A DNA stretch of 64,000 nt from the NCBI RefSeq assembly GCF_000444875.1, contig NC_021985.1, forward strand, positions 2,799,535 through 2,863,534, read 5' to 3'. Within the stretch, counting starts at the first letter, position 1, and every line of letters starts with the position of its first letter. This document shows, one piece after another, positions 23,775-32,399 of this stretch. A program made the translations under genes and the position numbers. Source of the DNA: Streptomyces collinus Tu 365. GTDB lineage: Bacteria > Actinomycetota > Actinomycetes > Streptomycetales > Streptomycetaceae. Under the pieces are notes generated by a model. It worked only from the letters and a program-made list of their open reading frames with translations. It did no database searches and was not told the origin of the DNA.

Positions 23775-24818
23775 ATGCCGCAGTCCGTCCTCCTGCTCGG
23801 GACCGGCCGCCGGGCCGCGTACGACGCGTACCCGCTGGCCCGGATCGCGGCCTCCCACCCGGTGGTGCTGGTGGGCCTCGACCCGCCCGGCTGGACCCGC
23901 CCCTACCTGGCGGGCCATCTGGCGGCGGACCCGCGCGAGGAGGCCGCGGCGGCGGCGGTCGCGCGGTACGCGGCCCGGCACCGCTTCCGCGGGGTGCTGA
24001 CCTGGTCGGCGGAGCATCTGGTGGGCGCCGCGCGCATCGCCGCGCGGCTGGCGCTGCCCGGCGTCCCGTACGAGACGGCCGCGGCCTGCGCCGATCCCGT
24101 CGCCCTGGCGGCGCTGCTGGCCCGTCACCGGGTGGCGCCGGCCGGTCCCGAGGACACGGAGGGGCTGCTGGTCTCGGCGGAGGCCGTGGTCCTGGACGAC
24201 GAGGTGCGCATCGCCGCGCTCACCCGGACGACCCCGGGTCCGGCGCCCGCCCGGCAGCCGCTGCGGCACTCCGTGCACGCGCACGACGCCCTGCTGCACA
24301 ACCCGTTCCTGCGGCAGACGGTGGAGCGGACCGTGCGCGCGCTCGGTCTCGCCCACACGGTGGCCCACGTCGGCCTGCGGCTGACCGAACGGGGTCCCCG
24401 GGTCACGGACGTCGTCCCGCATCTGCCCGGTGACCTGATCCCGCTGCTGGTGGAACGGGCCACCGGCGTCGACCTCGTACGGGCCGCCGCGGCCCTGGCC
24501 ACGGGGCGCCTCCCGGACGTGACGCCGACCCGGCAGCGGGCGGCCGCGATCCAGTTCGCCTACCCGGCCACGACCGGCCTGCTGACCCACCTCCACCTGG
24601 ACCCGGCCGCCCGGTACGAGCCGTGCGCCGAGCGGATGGTGCTCACCCGGCGGCCGGGAGACGCGGTCACGGCGGCCGCGCACGCCGGGCCGGCCGACCG
24701 GCTCGCGCACTGGGTGGCGGAGGGCGACGACCCGGCGCGGTGCGAGCACGCGCTGCGCGAGATGGCCCACTACCTGAGCGCGACCGTCACCCCGACGACC
24801 CAGCCGCACGCGGCCTGA
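23775..24818 (+). CDS. ATP-grasp-like protein with a reduced catalytic core
   Basis: Protein of 347 residues. The N-terminal Rossmann-like part (VLLLGTGRRAAYDAYPLARI) and the C-terminal segment VTDVVPHLPGDLIPLLVERA-TGVDL resemble PurK/carboxylate-amine ligase-type ATP-grasp proteins. The middle is short: I see no VVKP-type lysine strand and no clear acidic metal pair, and the usual ENPRxGGD appears as VVPHLPGD. It may therefore bind but not activate a carboxylate, or be a degenerate member. ATG 23775 follows GAAGGTGAGG. A 36/37-bp tandem repeat lies just downstream. Confidence 0.65.
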   Translation: MPQSVLLLGTGRRAAYDAYPLARIAASHPVVLVGLDPPGWTRPYLAGHLAADPREEAAAAAVARYAARHRFRGVLTWSAEHLVGAARIAARLALPGVPYETAAACADPVALAALLARHRVAPAGPEDTEGLLVSAEAVVLDDEVRIAALTRTTPGPAPARQPLRHSVHAHDALLHNPFLRQTVERTVRALGLAHTVAHVGLRLTERGPRVTDVVPHLPGDLIPLLVERATGVDLVRAAAALATGRLPDVTPTRQRAAAIQFAYPATTGLLTHLHLDPAARYEPCAERMVLTRRPGDAVTAAAHAGPADRLAHWVAEGDDPARCEHALREMAHYLSATVTPTTQPHAA

Positions 24819-25202
24819 CGCGACCTCCGCGGTCCGGCCACCCGAAGCCCGACGCACCCGCGCATCCCCGGCGACCGCGCGAAACGTGACGCATCCCCAC
24901 ACCTCCAGCCGCCGCACGAAACCTGACGCATCCCACACCTCCAGCCGCCGCACGAAACCTGACGCATCCCACACCTCCGGCCGCCGCACGAAGCCCGACG
25001 CATCCCCACACCTCCGGCCGCCGTGCAGAGCCTGACGCACCTCCACGCTCCCGACCACGGGCCGCCCGACACACCTCCGCACCCCCGACCGCACGCCGCC
25101 CGACACACCTCCGCACCCCCGACCGCCACCCCTCCACACCGGGTGACCCCGGTCACGGTGGCCCTGTGCCCACAGCCACCTCTCAGGCCCGGTTCGGCGG
25201 CC
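24819..25202. other. Non-coding gap with tandem repeats before the cobalamin riboswitch
   Basis: The 384-base gap holds the 36/37-bp tandem array (24888-25033), followed by looser copies of CACCTCCGCACCCCCGACCG-like sequence up to about 25135. Long open frames cross it on the minus strand only because the repeats lack stops. I see no gene here. Confidence 0.6.
24888..25033. repeat. Tandem array of four 36/37-bp units
   Basis: Units start at 24888, 24925, 24961 and 24997, each beginning GACGCATCCC and running through CACACCTCC(A/G)GCCGCC to G(C/A)A-rich ends. Units 2 and 3 are nearly identical. Unit length differs by one base only through the CCC/CCCC run. A fifth, diverged copy starts at 25034. 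Confidence 0.85.
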
Positions 25203-25330
25203 GGTAAAGTGGCGGCGTCGTCATCACACCCGTACGGGGGGAAGCCGGTGCAATTCCGGCGCTGACCCGCAACCGTGAACCGCCCCCCGGGCGGTGAGCC
25301 GGACTGCCCCGGGCGGGACGTTGACCGGCT
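25203..25330 (+). ncRNA. Cobalamin (B12) riboswitch
   Basis: The B12-aptamer hallmarks appear in order: GGGGGGAAGCCGGTG, CAATTCCGGCGCTGACCCGC, AACCGT, then GAGCCGGACTGCCCC. A -10-like TAAAGT lies at 25205-25210, so the 5' limit is approximate. It precedes a five-gene transport operon. Cobalamin binding should lower expression of that operon. Confidence 0.93.
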
Positions 25331-25438
25331 CGCGTGCGCGACGGCCCGTCGCGCACGGCACCGTCGAGGTTCACGGAGCCGAGCCGCCCGGGGTGGTCCC
25401 GCGCGCTGCCGGTTCCCGCAGAGAGGCAGTCGCCGACC

Positions 25439-26671
25439 ATGAACGTCCGCCGCAGTGCCGCGGCTCTCGCCGCCCTGGGTGTGCTGGCCGCAGCCGCGCC
25501 CGCCACGGCCGCCGATTCGTCCCCGTCCGCCTCCCCGAAGGTGACCGTGCCCGCCGGCCTGTACGGCAGGACGGACCCGACGTACGACGGTGTCTGGCGC
25601 CAGTCGCTGGCGCTGCTCGCGCAGCGGACCGTCGGCTACCGCCCGGCCGCCTCGGCCGTCGACTGGCTGACCGGGCAGCAGTGCGCCGACGGCGGCTTCG
25701 CCGCCTTCCGGGCCGACACCGCCAAGCCCTGCGGCGGCAAGACCGGCGCCCAGCCCGACACCAACAGCACGGCCGCCGCCGTCCAGGCGCTGCAGGCGCT
25801 CGGCGGTCACGACACCGAGATACGCAAGGCCCTGGTCTGGCTGTCGTCCCAGCAGAACAAGGACGGCGGCTGGGGCTACACCCCCGGCTCCCCGAGCGAC
25901 ACCAACTCCACCGGTGTCGTCGCCGGCGCGTTCGCCGGAGCCGGCCAGGACCCCGCCAAGCTGCACCTCGGCAGCAAGAACCCCTACGACCTGCTGGCCA
26001 AGTGGTCGCTGCCGTGCGACGGCGACGCGGCCGGCGCGCTCCCCTACCAGCCGGACAAGAAGGGCAAGCTGACCGGCAACCCGGACGCGACGGCGGCCGC
26101 CGTGCTCGGCGCCCTCGGCAAGACCCTCGCGGCCGGTGCCGGCAAGGCCCCCGAGCAGGGGTACGTCTGCGCCGGCTCCGGCAAGCCGCTCACCCCCGCG
26201 CAGGTGGCGAACAACGCCTCCGCCTACCTGGCGGGCGCCATGGCCGGCGACCCGTACCTGAAGTCGGCGCTGCCCGGCGCCAAGGACCAGCCCGACTACG
26301 GCAACACCGCGGACGCCGTCGTCGCGCTCGCCGCGGACGGCTGGACCCGTCAGGCGAAGAAGCCGTACGCCTGGCTGGAGAAGAACGCGGCGAAGTGGGC
26401 GGAGCAGAGCGGCCCGGCCGCCTACGCCGAACTGGTCTTCGCCGCCCACGCGATGGGCGACGACCCGCGCCACTTCGGCGGTACGGATCTGGTGCGGGCG
26501 CTCAACGCGACGGGTCCGGCGCCGAAGGCCGGGAGCGCGGCGCACTCCGAGGCGAAGGCCGCCGAGGACGACTCGCACACGGGCGTCTGGTGGATCGTCG
26601 GCGTCGGCCTGGTCGCGGGCGTCGGCATCGGGTTCCTGCTCAGCGGCCGGAAGAAGAAGGCACGGTCGTGA
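25439..26671 (+). CDS. Secreted, membrane-anchored (alpha/alpha) toroid protein, intrinsic-factor-like
   Basis: Protein of 410 residues with a signal peptide (MNVRRSAAALAALGVLAAAA, cleavage near residue 24) and a C-terminal membrane helix (WWIVGVGLVAGVGIGFLL) followed by RKKKARS. The mature part has squalene-oxidase/intrinsic-factor-type repeats: LTGQQCADGGFAAF, DTNSTAAAVQALQAL, SQQNKDGGWGY, DTNSTGVVAGAF and DYGNTADAVVALAADGW. Animal intrinsic factor and transcobalamin use this toroid to bind cobalamin. The upstream B12 riboswitch supports a surface cobalamin-capture role, which is inferred. Its stop overlaps the next start (GTGA). Confidence 0.85.
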   Translation: MNVRRSAAALAALGVLAAAAPATAADSSPSASPKVTVPAGLYGRTDPTYDGVWRQSLALLAQRTVGYRPAASAVDWLTGQQCADGGFAAFRADTAKPCGGKTGAQPDTNSTAAAVQALQALGGHDTEIRKALVWLSSQQNKDGGWGYTPGSPSDTNSTGVVAGAFAGAGQDPAKLHLGSKNPYDLLAKWSLPCDGDAAGALPYQPDKKGKLTGNPDATAAAVLGALGKTLAAGAGKAPEQGYVCAGSGKPLTPAQVANNASAYLAGAMAGDPYLKSALPGAKDQPDYGNTADAVVALAADGWTRQAKKPYAWLEKNAAKWAEQSGPAAYAELVFAAHAMGDDPRHFGGTDLVRALNATGPAPKAGSAAHSEAKAAEDDSHTGVWWIVGVGLVAGVGIGFLLSGRKKKARS

Positions 26672-27336
26672 CCACCGTCCGCCGTGCCGCCGCCCTGCTG
26701 GCCGCCGTGCTCGTCGTGGTGGCCGGCGCGGCCCAGGCGCATGCCGCCGGGTACCGCTACTGGTCGTTCTGGGAGCGGGACGGGGCCCGGTGGACGTACG
26801 CCACCCAGGGCCCGGCGACCGCGCGCCCCGACGACGGCAGTGTGCAGGGCTTCCGGTTCGCGGTGAGCGAGGACTCCGCGGACGCGAGCCGGCCGCGCGG
26901 TGCGGCGGACTTCGCCACCATCTGCGCGGGCACCCCGGCCCGTCCGGGCCACAAGCGCGTCGCGCTGGTCCTCGACTTCGGCACCCCGGCGGACGCGCCG
27001 TCCGGTGAGACGCCGCCGGCCCGCCGCACGGCCTGCGCCCGGGTGTCCGAGGACGCCACGGCGGCCGACGCCCTGGCGGCGGCCGCGAAACCGCTGCGCT
27101 ACGACGCCAACGCCCTGCTGTGCGCGATCGCCGGCTACCCGCACAAGGGCTGCGGGGAGCAGGTGTCGGCGGGGAAGGCACCGGCGGCCGGCGCCGGTAC
27201 GAAGTCCGGCTCGGAGGCGAACCACGAGTCCGGTTCGCACGGCGGTCCCTCGCTGGGCCTGCCGATCGGCGCGGCGGTGGTCGCGCTGCTCGCGGGCGCG
27301 GCCGTCTGGCAGGCGCGGCGGCGCGGGAATGCGTAG
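26668..27336 (+). CDS. SCO2322-family secreted/membrane protein
   Basis: Protein of 222 residues with an N-terminal signal peptide, an extracytoplasmic domain (YRYWSFWERDGARWTYATQG and paired cysteines in TICAGTP, ACARV, LLCAI, KGCGEQ) and a C-terminal helix (LGLPIGAAVVALLAGAAVW) with basic tail. It matches the SCO2322 family found in this operon in Streptomyces. Function unknown; its place suggests a surface accessory of the B12-regulated importer. GTG 26668 overlaps the upstream stop. Confidence 0.85.
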   Translation: MTTVRRAAALLAAVLVVVAGAAQAHAAGYRYWSFWERDGARWTYATQGPATARPDDGSVQGFRFAVSEDSADASRPRGAADFATICAGTPARPGHKRVALVLDFGTPADAPSGETPPARRTACARVSEDATAADALAAAAKPLRYDANALLCAIAGYPHKGCGEQVSAGKAPAAGAGTKSGSEANHESGSHGGPSLGLPIGAAVVALLAGAAVWQARRRGNA

Positions 27337-28510
27337 CGGCGCCGGTGACCGCGCGCGGCCGGCGGCCGGTCGCGCGGTCCGCGGCACCGCCGGGGCGGCC
27401 ACCGCCGCCCCGGCCGTCGCCCGGCACCGGCGCCGTGCGCCCCTGCACCCGGGGGCCTGGTGGCTCTGGTCGCTCGGCCTCGGCACGGCGGCCACCCGTA
27501 CCACCAACCCCCTGCTCCTCGCGCTTCTCATGGCCGCGGCCGGCTATGTGGTGGCCACCCACCGCTCGGCCGCTCCCTGGGCCCGCTCCTACACCGCGTT
27601 CGCCAAGCTCGCGGTCGCCGTGCTCGTCGTCCGTCTCGCCTTCACGGTCGTGCTCGGCTCCCCCGTGCCCGGCTCCCACATCCTGTTCACCCTGCCCGAA
27701 GTCCCCCTGCCGCACTGGGCGCAGGGCATCAGGCTCGGCGGCCCGGTCAGCGCGGAGGCGCTGCTCTTCGCCGGGTACAACGGCCTCAAGCTCGCCGCGC
27801 TCCTCATCTGCGTGGGCGCCGCCAACGCGCTGGCCGCCCCGGCCCGGCTGCTCAAGTCGCTGCCCGGCGCCCTGTACGAGACGGGCGTGGCCGTGGTCGT
27901 CGCGCTCACCTTCGCGCCGCACCTCGTCGCCGACGTCCAGCGGCTGCGCGCCGCCCGCCGGCTGCGCGGCCGCCCGGACCGGGGCGTGCGCGGGCTGCTG
28001 CAGGTCGGCCTGCCGGTCCTGGAGGGCGCGCTGGAACGTTCCGTCGCCCTGGCCGCCGCGATGGACGCCCGCGGCTACGGCCGCACCGCCGACGTCCCCG
28101 CCCCGGTGCGCCGCACCACGACCGCGCTCACCCTCGGCGGGCTGCTCGGCGTGTGCGCGGGCACGTACGGACTGCTCACCGCCGAGGGCGGCACCTACGG
28201 GCTGCCGGTGCTGCTCGCCGGGGTCGCCGCCGCGCTCGCGGGCCTGCGCCTGGGCGGCCGCCGCGCCCCGCGCACCCGGTACCGGCCGGAGCCGTGGGGG
28301 GCGCACGCCTGGCTGGTCGCGGGCTCGGGTGCCGCCGTCGCCGCGCTGCTCACGCTCGCCTCGGTGCGCGATCCGGGCGCGCTGAACCCCGGGGTCGTGC
28401 CGCTGGCCGCCCCCACCCTGCCGCTGTGGCCGGCCGCCGCCGTCCTGCCGGCCCTGCTGCCCGCCTTCGTCGTACCCAAGGAAACCCCGGACCCCGAGGA
28501 GCCGTCGTGA
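27329..28510 (+). CDS. ECF transporter transmembrane T component (CbiQ/EcfT-like)
   Basis: Membrane protein of 393 residues. The N-terminal half has the EcfT fold with RLRAARRLRG and AMDARGYGRT near the cytoplasmic coupling helices (the family Ala-Arg-Gly signature). The C-terminal ~130 residues add further helices. It couples ATP hydrolysis by the downstream ATPase to the S component. ATG 27329 overlaps the end of the SCO2322-type gene by eight bases. Its own stop overlaps the ATPase start (GTGA). Confidence 0.87.
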   Translation: MRSGAGDRARPAAGRAVRGTAGAATAAPAVARHRRRAPLHPGAWWLWSLGLGTAATRTTNPLLLALLMAAAGYVVATHRSAAPWARSYTAFAKLAVAVLVVRLAFTVVLGSPVPGSHILFTLPEVPLPHWAQGIRLGGPVSAEALLFAGYNGLKLAALLICVGAANALAAPARLLKSLPGALYETGVAVVVALTFAPHLVADVQRLRAARRLRGRPDRGVRGLLQVGLPVLEGALERSVALAAAMDARGYGRTADVPAPVRRTTTALTLGGLLGVCAGTYGLLTAEGGTYGLPVLLAGVAAALAGLRLGGRRAPRTRYRPEPWGAHAWLVAGSGAAVAALLTLASVRDPGALNPGVVPLAAPTLPLWPAAAVLPALLPAFVVPKETPDPEEPS

Positions 28511-30210
28511 TCCGCTTCGAGGAGGTCGCCGTCTCGTACGAGGGCGCGGCCCGGCCGGCCGTGCGGGACGTGGACTTCGAGGTGCCCGAGGGGGAACTGG
28601 CGCTGCTGGTCGGTCCGTCCGGGGTCGGCAAGTCGACCGTGCTGGGCGCGGTCGGCGGGCTGGTCCCGCACTTCACCGGCGGCACCCTGCGCGGCCGGGT
28701 CACGGTGGCCGGCCGGGACACCCGGACCCACCGGCCGCGCGAACTCGCCGATGTGGTGGGCACGGTGGGCCAGGACCCGCTCGCGCACTTCGTGACGGAC
28801 ACGGTGGAGGAGGAACTCGCCTACGGCATGGAGTCGTTGGGGCTCGCCCCGGCGGTGATGCGGCGCCGGGTGGAGGAGACCCTCGACCTGCTGGGCCTGG
28901 CCGATCTGCGGGACCGTCCGATCGCCACGCTCTCCGGCGGGCAGCGCCAGCGGGTGGCGATCGGCTCGGTCCTCACGCCGCACCCGCGGGTGCTGGTGCT
29001 GGACGAGCCGACCTCGGCGCTCGACCCCGCGGCGGCGGAGGAGGTGCTGGCCGTCCTGCAGCGGCTGGTCCACGACCTCGGTACGACGGTGCTGATGGCC
29101 GAGCACCGGCTGGAGCGGGTGATCCAGTACGCCGACCGGGTCGTGCTGCTGCCCGCGCCCGGCGCGGCCCCGCTGCACGGCGACCCGGCCGAGCTGATGG
29201 CCGTCTCGCCGGTGTACCCGCCGGTGGTGGACCTGGGCCGGCTGGCCGGCTGGGCCCCGCTGCCGCTGACCGTACGGGACGCCCGGCGCCGGGCCGCCGG
29301 GCTGCGCGAGCGGCTGACCGGGAGCACCCCGCCGGCCGCCGCGGCCCCGTCTGCGGCGTCCGCCCCGGCCGCCTGCGCGTCGCCTGGGCCCCGCGCGTCC
29401 GTGCCGGCGCCCCGCCGCCGGCTGTTCCGGCGGCCCGCCGCGGGTCCCGCCGCCGCCCCGCAGGTCGCCGAGGTCCGCTCGCTGTCGGTGCGGCGGAGCC
29501 GGATCACCGCCCTGCGGGAGGTCGACCTGTCCGTGGCGCCCGGCGAGACGGTCGCGCTCATGGGCCGCAACGGCGCCGGGAAGTCCACGCTGCTCGGCTC
29601 GCTGGTCGGACTGGTCGAGCCGAGCGCGGGCACGGTCCACGTCGGCGGCGCCGTACCGCACCGCACCGCGCCGCCCGAGCTGGTGCGCCGGGTCGGACTC
29701 GTGCCGCAGGAGCCGCGCGACCTGCTCTACGCGGACACGGTGGCCGCCGAGTGCGCGGCCGCCGACCGGGACGCGGGAGCCGAGCCCGGCACCTGCCGTG
29801 CCCTGGTGTCCGGGCTGCTGCCGGACATCACCGACGACACCCATCCGCGTGACCTGTCGGAGGGGCAGCGCCTGGCGCTCGCGCTGGCGGTCGTCCTGGC
29901 CGCCCGGCCGCCCCTGCTGCTGCTCGACGAGCCGACGCGCGGTCTGGACTACGCGGCCAAGGCCCGCCTGGTCACGGTGTTGCGCGGTCTTGCCGCCGAG
30001 GGGCACGCGATCGTGCTGGCCACCCACGACGTGGAGCTGGCGGCCGAGATCGCGCACCGGGTGGTGCTGCTCGCCGACGGCGAGGTGATCGCGGACGGCC
30101 CGACGGCGGAGATCGTGGTCTCCTCGCCGTCCTTCGCCCCGCAGGTCACCAAGATCCTGGCCCCGCAGCGCTGGCTGACGGTGGCCGAGGTACGGGAGGC
30201 CCTGGCATGA
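28507..30210 (+). CDS. Fused double ATPase of an ECF transporter (EcfA-EcfA')
   Basis: Protein of 567 residues containing two ABC ATPase domains in one chain. Domain 1 (1-240) has Walker A GPSGVGKST, signature LSGGQRQR and Walker B VLVLDEPTSALD. Domain 2 (about 320-560) has GRNGAGKST, LSEGQRLAL and LLLLDEPTRGLD. A Pro/Ala/Ser-rich linker of about 60 residues joins them. Many ECF systems use two separate ATPases; fusion fixes a 1:1 pairing. GTG 28507 overlaps the EcfT stop. Confidence 0.93.
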   Translation: MIRFEEVAVSYEGAARPAVRDVDFEVPEGELALLVGPSGVGKSTVLGAVGGLVPHFTGGTLRGRVTVAGRDTRTHRPRELADVVGTVGQDPLAHFVTDTVEEELAYGMESLGLAPAVMRRRVEETLDLLGLADLRDRPIATLSGGQRQRVAIGSVLTPHPRVLVLDEPTSALDPAAAEEVLAVLQRLVHDLGTTVLMAEHRLERVIQYADRVVLLPAPGAAPLHGDPAELMAVSPVYPPVVDLGRLAGWAPLPLTVRDARRRAAGLRERLTGSTPPAAAAPSAASAPAACASPGPRASVPAPRRRLFRRPAAGPAAAPQVAEVRSLSVRRSRITALREVDLSVAPGETVALMGRNGAGKSTLLGSLVGLVEPSAGTVHVGGAVPHRTAPPELVRRVGLVPQEPRDLLYADTVAAECAAADRDAGAEPGTCRALVSGLLPDITDDTHPRDLSEGQRLALALAVVLAARPPLLLLDEPTRGLDYAAKARLVTVLRGLAAEGHAIVLATHDVELAAEIAHRVVLLADGEVIADGPTAEIVVSSPSFAPQVTKILAPQRWLTVAEVREALA

Positions 30211-31184
30211 CGACCGCGCACACCCCGCGCCCGGACCGCACCGGCGAGGCGGGTGAGGTCCCCGGCGCCCGCGCCACCGACGGCACGCACGGCACCGGCA
30301 CGGCACGCACGGGCCGGGCCCGCACGGGCCACGACGGTTCCCCCGGTCCGGCCCGCGCCGCCGTTCCCGTACGTGCCGTGCGTGCCGTACCCCTCGGCCC
30401 CCGCTCCCTGGCCGCGCTCGGGCTGGTCAGCGCGGTCGGCGTGGTGGCCTTCTGCTGGCCCTTCCTCGCTCCGCCCGGCTCGCGGATCGGCGCGCACGCC
30501 GAGGACGCCCCCTGGCTGTTCGCCGGTCTGCTGGTGCTGCTGGTCGCGGTCGTGGCGGCGACGATCTCCGAGTCCGGTCTCGGCCCGAAGGCCGTCGCGA
30601 TGCTGGGGGTGCTGGCCGCGACCGGGGCGGCGCTGCGCCCGGTCGGCGCGGGCACCGCCGGGATCGAGCCCATGTTCTTCCTCATGGTGCTCAGCGGCCG
30701 GGTGCTCGGCCCCGGCTTCGGGTTCGTGCTCGGCTCGGTCACGATGTTCGCGTCCGCGCTGCTCACCGGCGGGGTCGGGCCGTGGATGCCGTTCCAGATG
30801 CTGGCCATGGGCTGGTTCACCATGGGCGCCGGACTGCTGCCCGGCCGGTCCGGGCTGCGCGGCCGCGGGGAACTGCTGCTGCTCGCGGGCTACGGCTTCG
30901 TCGCCGCCTTCGCCTACGGCACGGTCATGAACCTGGCCGGCTGGCCCTTCATGGGCGCCCTCACCTCGAACATCGCCTTCGACCCGCACGCGGCGGTCCC
31001 GGCCAACCTGGCCCGGTTCGCCGCGTACTGCCTGGCCACCTCCATGGGCTGGGACCTGGGCCGGGCGGTCTGCACGGTCCTGCTGACCGTGTTCGTCGGG
31101 CCGGCGCTGCTGCGCGCGCTGCGCCGGGCCACCCGGCGGGCCGCTTTCGAGACCGCGGTCACATTCGACGCACCCGCCCCGTGA
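30207..31184 (+). CDS. ECF transporter substrate-binding S component
   Basis: Membrane protein of 325 residues with a long polar, Gly/Thr/Arg-rich N-terminus (about 65 residues), then six or so helices. The part from RSLAALGLVSAVGVVAFCWP through GIEPMFFLMVLSGRVLGPGF and WMPFQMLAMGWFTMGAGLLP resembles S components. The B12 riboswitch at the operon head makes cobalamin or a precursor the probable substrate, though S-component specificity cannot be read directly. ATG 30207 overlaps the ATPase stop (ATGA). Confidence 0.87.
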   Translation: MTTAHTPRPDRTGEAGEVPGARATDGTHGTGTARTGRARTGHDGSPGPARAAVPVRAVRAVPLGPRSLAALGLVSAVGVVAFCWPFLAPPGSRIGAHAEDAPWLFAGLLVLLVAVVAATISESGLGPKAVAMLGVLAATGAALRPVGAGTAGIEPMFFLMVLSGRVLGPGFGFVLGSVTMFASALLTGGVGPWMPFQMLAMGWFTMGAGLLPGRSGLRGRGELLLLAGYGFVAAFAYGTVMNLAGWPFMGALTSNIAFDPHAAVPANLARFAAYCLATSMGWDLGRAVCTVLLTVFVGPALLRALRRATRRAAFETAVTFDAPAP

Positions 31185-31517
31185 GCGTCCGCCTGCGGAC
31201 CGTGAGGCGGCCGGTGAAGCGCCCCACATGACGCAGGTCACCTACGATCCGGGGCCGTAGGGGTAAATGTCCGAAAAGCCCTTTCGGGCACCCCCTCTGA
31301 CCTGGGTTTTGAGAGCCACGCCACACGGGCGGCCGGGGCCGCCGATCCGGCCACAACTAGTAAAAGGGGTCATTGCGGACACGCCTCGGGCCTGTTTGTC
31401 TGGACGACGTCGCCAGGCGCCACGAGCCCGAACGGGTCCGGGCGCCGACGTGTGCGGCCACCGCGTCAGGTGGTCCGGACGCGGGCGATCCCCCGTCCCC
31501 GAGCCAAGAGGTTCTCC
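31185..31517 (+). promoter_or_regulatory. Structured leader upstream of the SLT-domain gene
   Basis: This gap contains two folded blocks. Block 1 (31234-31304): outer stem CAGGTCA/TGACCTG encloses CCTACG/CGTAGG (31241-31261) and GGGGT/ACCCC around CCGAAA/TTTCGG (31271-31287), giving a three-way junction. Block 2 (31408-31450): CGTCG/CGACG plus GGCGC/GCGCC with an inner CCCG-AA-CGGG hairpin. Block 1 may serve as the ECF operon terminator or as a sensing leader for the SLT gene. I do not recognise a known riboswitch; the c-di-AMP aptamer core was looked for and not found. Confidence 0.45.
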
Positions 31518-31931
31518 GTGTCCGTCTCCTTCATCCGCCGCGTCGCTTCCCCGAAGAAGGCCCTCACCGCCGCCGCCCTGGCCGCCGCCACCGCAGGCAT
31601 GGCGCTGACCGCGGCGCCCGCCCAGGCCGCGCCCTCCACGGCCTCCTCCGCCCAGGCGGTCGCGCACAAGATGATCCCGGACGCCGCGCAGTACAACGCG
31701 TTCAGCAAGATCGTGGAGCACGAGAGCGGCTGGAACCCCGCCGCCACCAACAGCTCCTCCGGCGCCTACGGCCTGGTCCAGGCGCTGCCGGGCTCGAAGA
31801 TGTCCTCGGCCGGCTCCGACTGGAAGACCAACCCGGCCACCCAGATCAAGTGGGGCCTGGACTACATGAACTCCCGCTACGGCAGCCCGGCCAAGGCCTG
31901 GTCCTTCTGGCAGGCCAACGGCTGGTACTGA
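31518..31931 (+). CDS. Small secreted SLT-type (lysozyme-fold) transglycosylase
   Basis: Protein of 137 residues with a signal peptide cleaved near AQAAPS, then a compact lytic-transglycosylase domain. It has catalytic Glu in KIVEHESGWNP, NSSSGAYGLVQALPGSKM, and TQIKWGLDYMNSRYGSPAKA, ending AWSFWQANGWY. It would cut glycan strands during growth or germination. GTG 31518 follows AGAGG by six bases. The long structured leader suggests post-transcriptional control. Confidence 0.9.
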   Translation: MSVSFIRRVASPKKALTAAALAAATAGMALTAAPAQAAPSTASSAQAVAHKMIPDAAQYNAFSKIVEHESGWNPAATNSSSGAYGLVQALPGSKMSSAGSDWKTNPATQIKWGLDYMNSRYGSPAKAWSFWQANGWY

Positions 31932-32399
31932 GCCGGCCGGCAGCAGCACCCCCCGGCCGCGGACGGCCCACCCCCTCCCGCAGAACCCTGCATGACATCG
32001 CAGGTCCCCGCCCTCGGCCGCCCCGCTGTGAACCGGCGCGCGACGCCGGCCAGGGCCGCCCGGTACGACCCCCGCCCGGTCGACGGGCCCCCCTTCCGCA
32101 TCCGCACCCTCGCCCCGCACCGGGCGAGGGTGCGCGCGCATGTCCGGACGCGGGTGAAGCGGCACGACGGCCGGAATGACGGCGGCCCCCGGCACGCGTG
32201 ACCTCCGGCGCGCTCGCGCCCACCGCACGCGTCCGACCCGCGCGGCCCCTCGCGCGTCCGCCTCGCACATCCGCCGACCGGGCTGCTTTTCCGCCCGCCG
32301 CGAGCGTGTCCTCCGTCATGTCCGGACGCGCCGTGCCCGGATGTGCCATGTCCGGGCGGCCGGGGACGCGGGCTTCGCCGGGGCGTCCGAGGAGGAACG
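31932..32399. other. Long gap between the SLT gene and the DUF1275 gene
   Basis: The 468 bases contain one strong terminator (32103-32134). The rest is GC-rich sequence with no gene that I can support; the small open frames have no ribosome-binding sites and atypical Arg/Ala/His composition. Confidence 0.55.
32103..32134. terminator. Perfect 13-bp hairpin
   Basis: CGCACCCTCGCCC (32103-32115) and GGGCGAGGGTGCG (32122-32134) pair fully around a six-base loop. It lies 171 bases after the SLT stop and is the best terminator for that transcript. Confidence 0.7.

Noticed and set aside
24787..25137. Minus-strand frame with a 12-residue periodic peptide
   Set aside because: It is produced by the 36/37-bp tandem repeat. 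No start signal; not conserved-looking.
24770..28306. Very long minus-strand open frame
   Set aside because: It mirrors the ECF operon genes and the repeat region. Composition is Arg/Gly/Gln-rich, as in GC-rich shadow frames, and no domain is visible.
31185..31517. c-di-AMP (ydaO) riboswitch before the SLT gene
   Set aside because: The conserved aptamer core segments were not found, although the leader is clearly structured.
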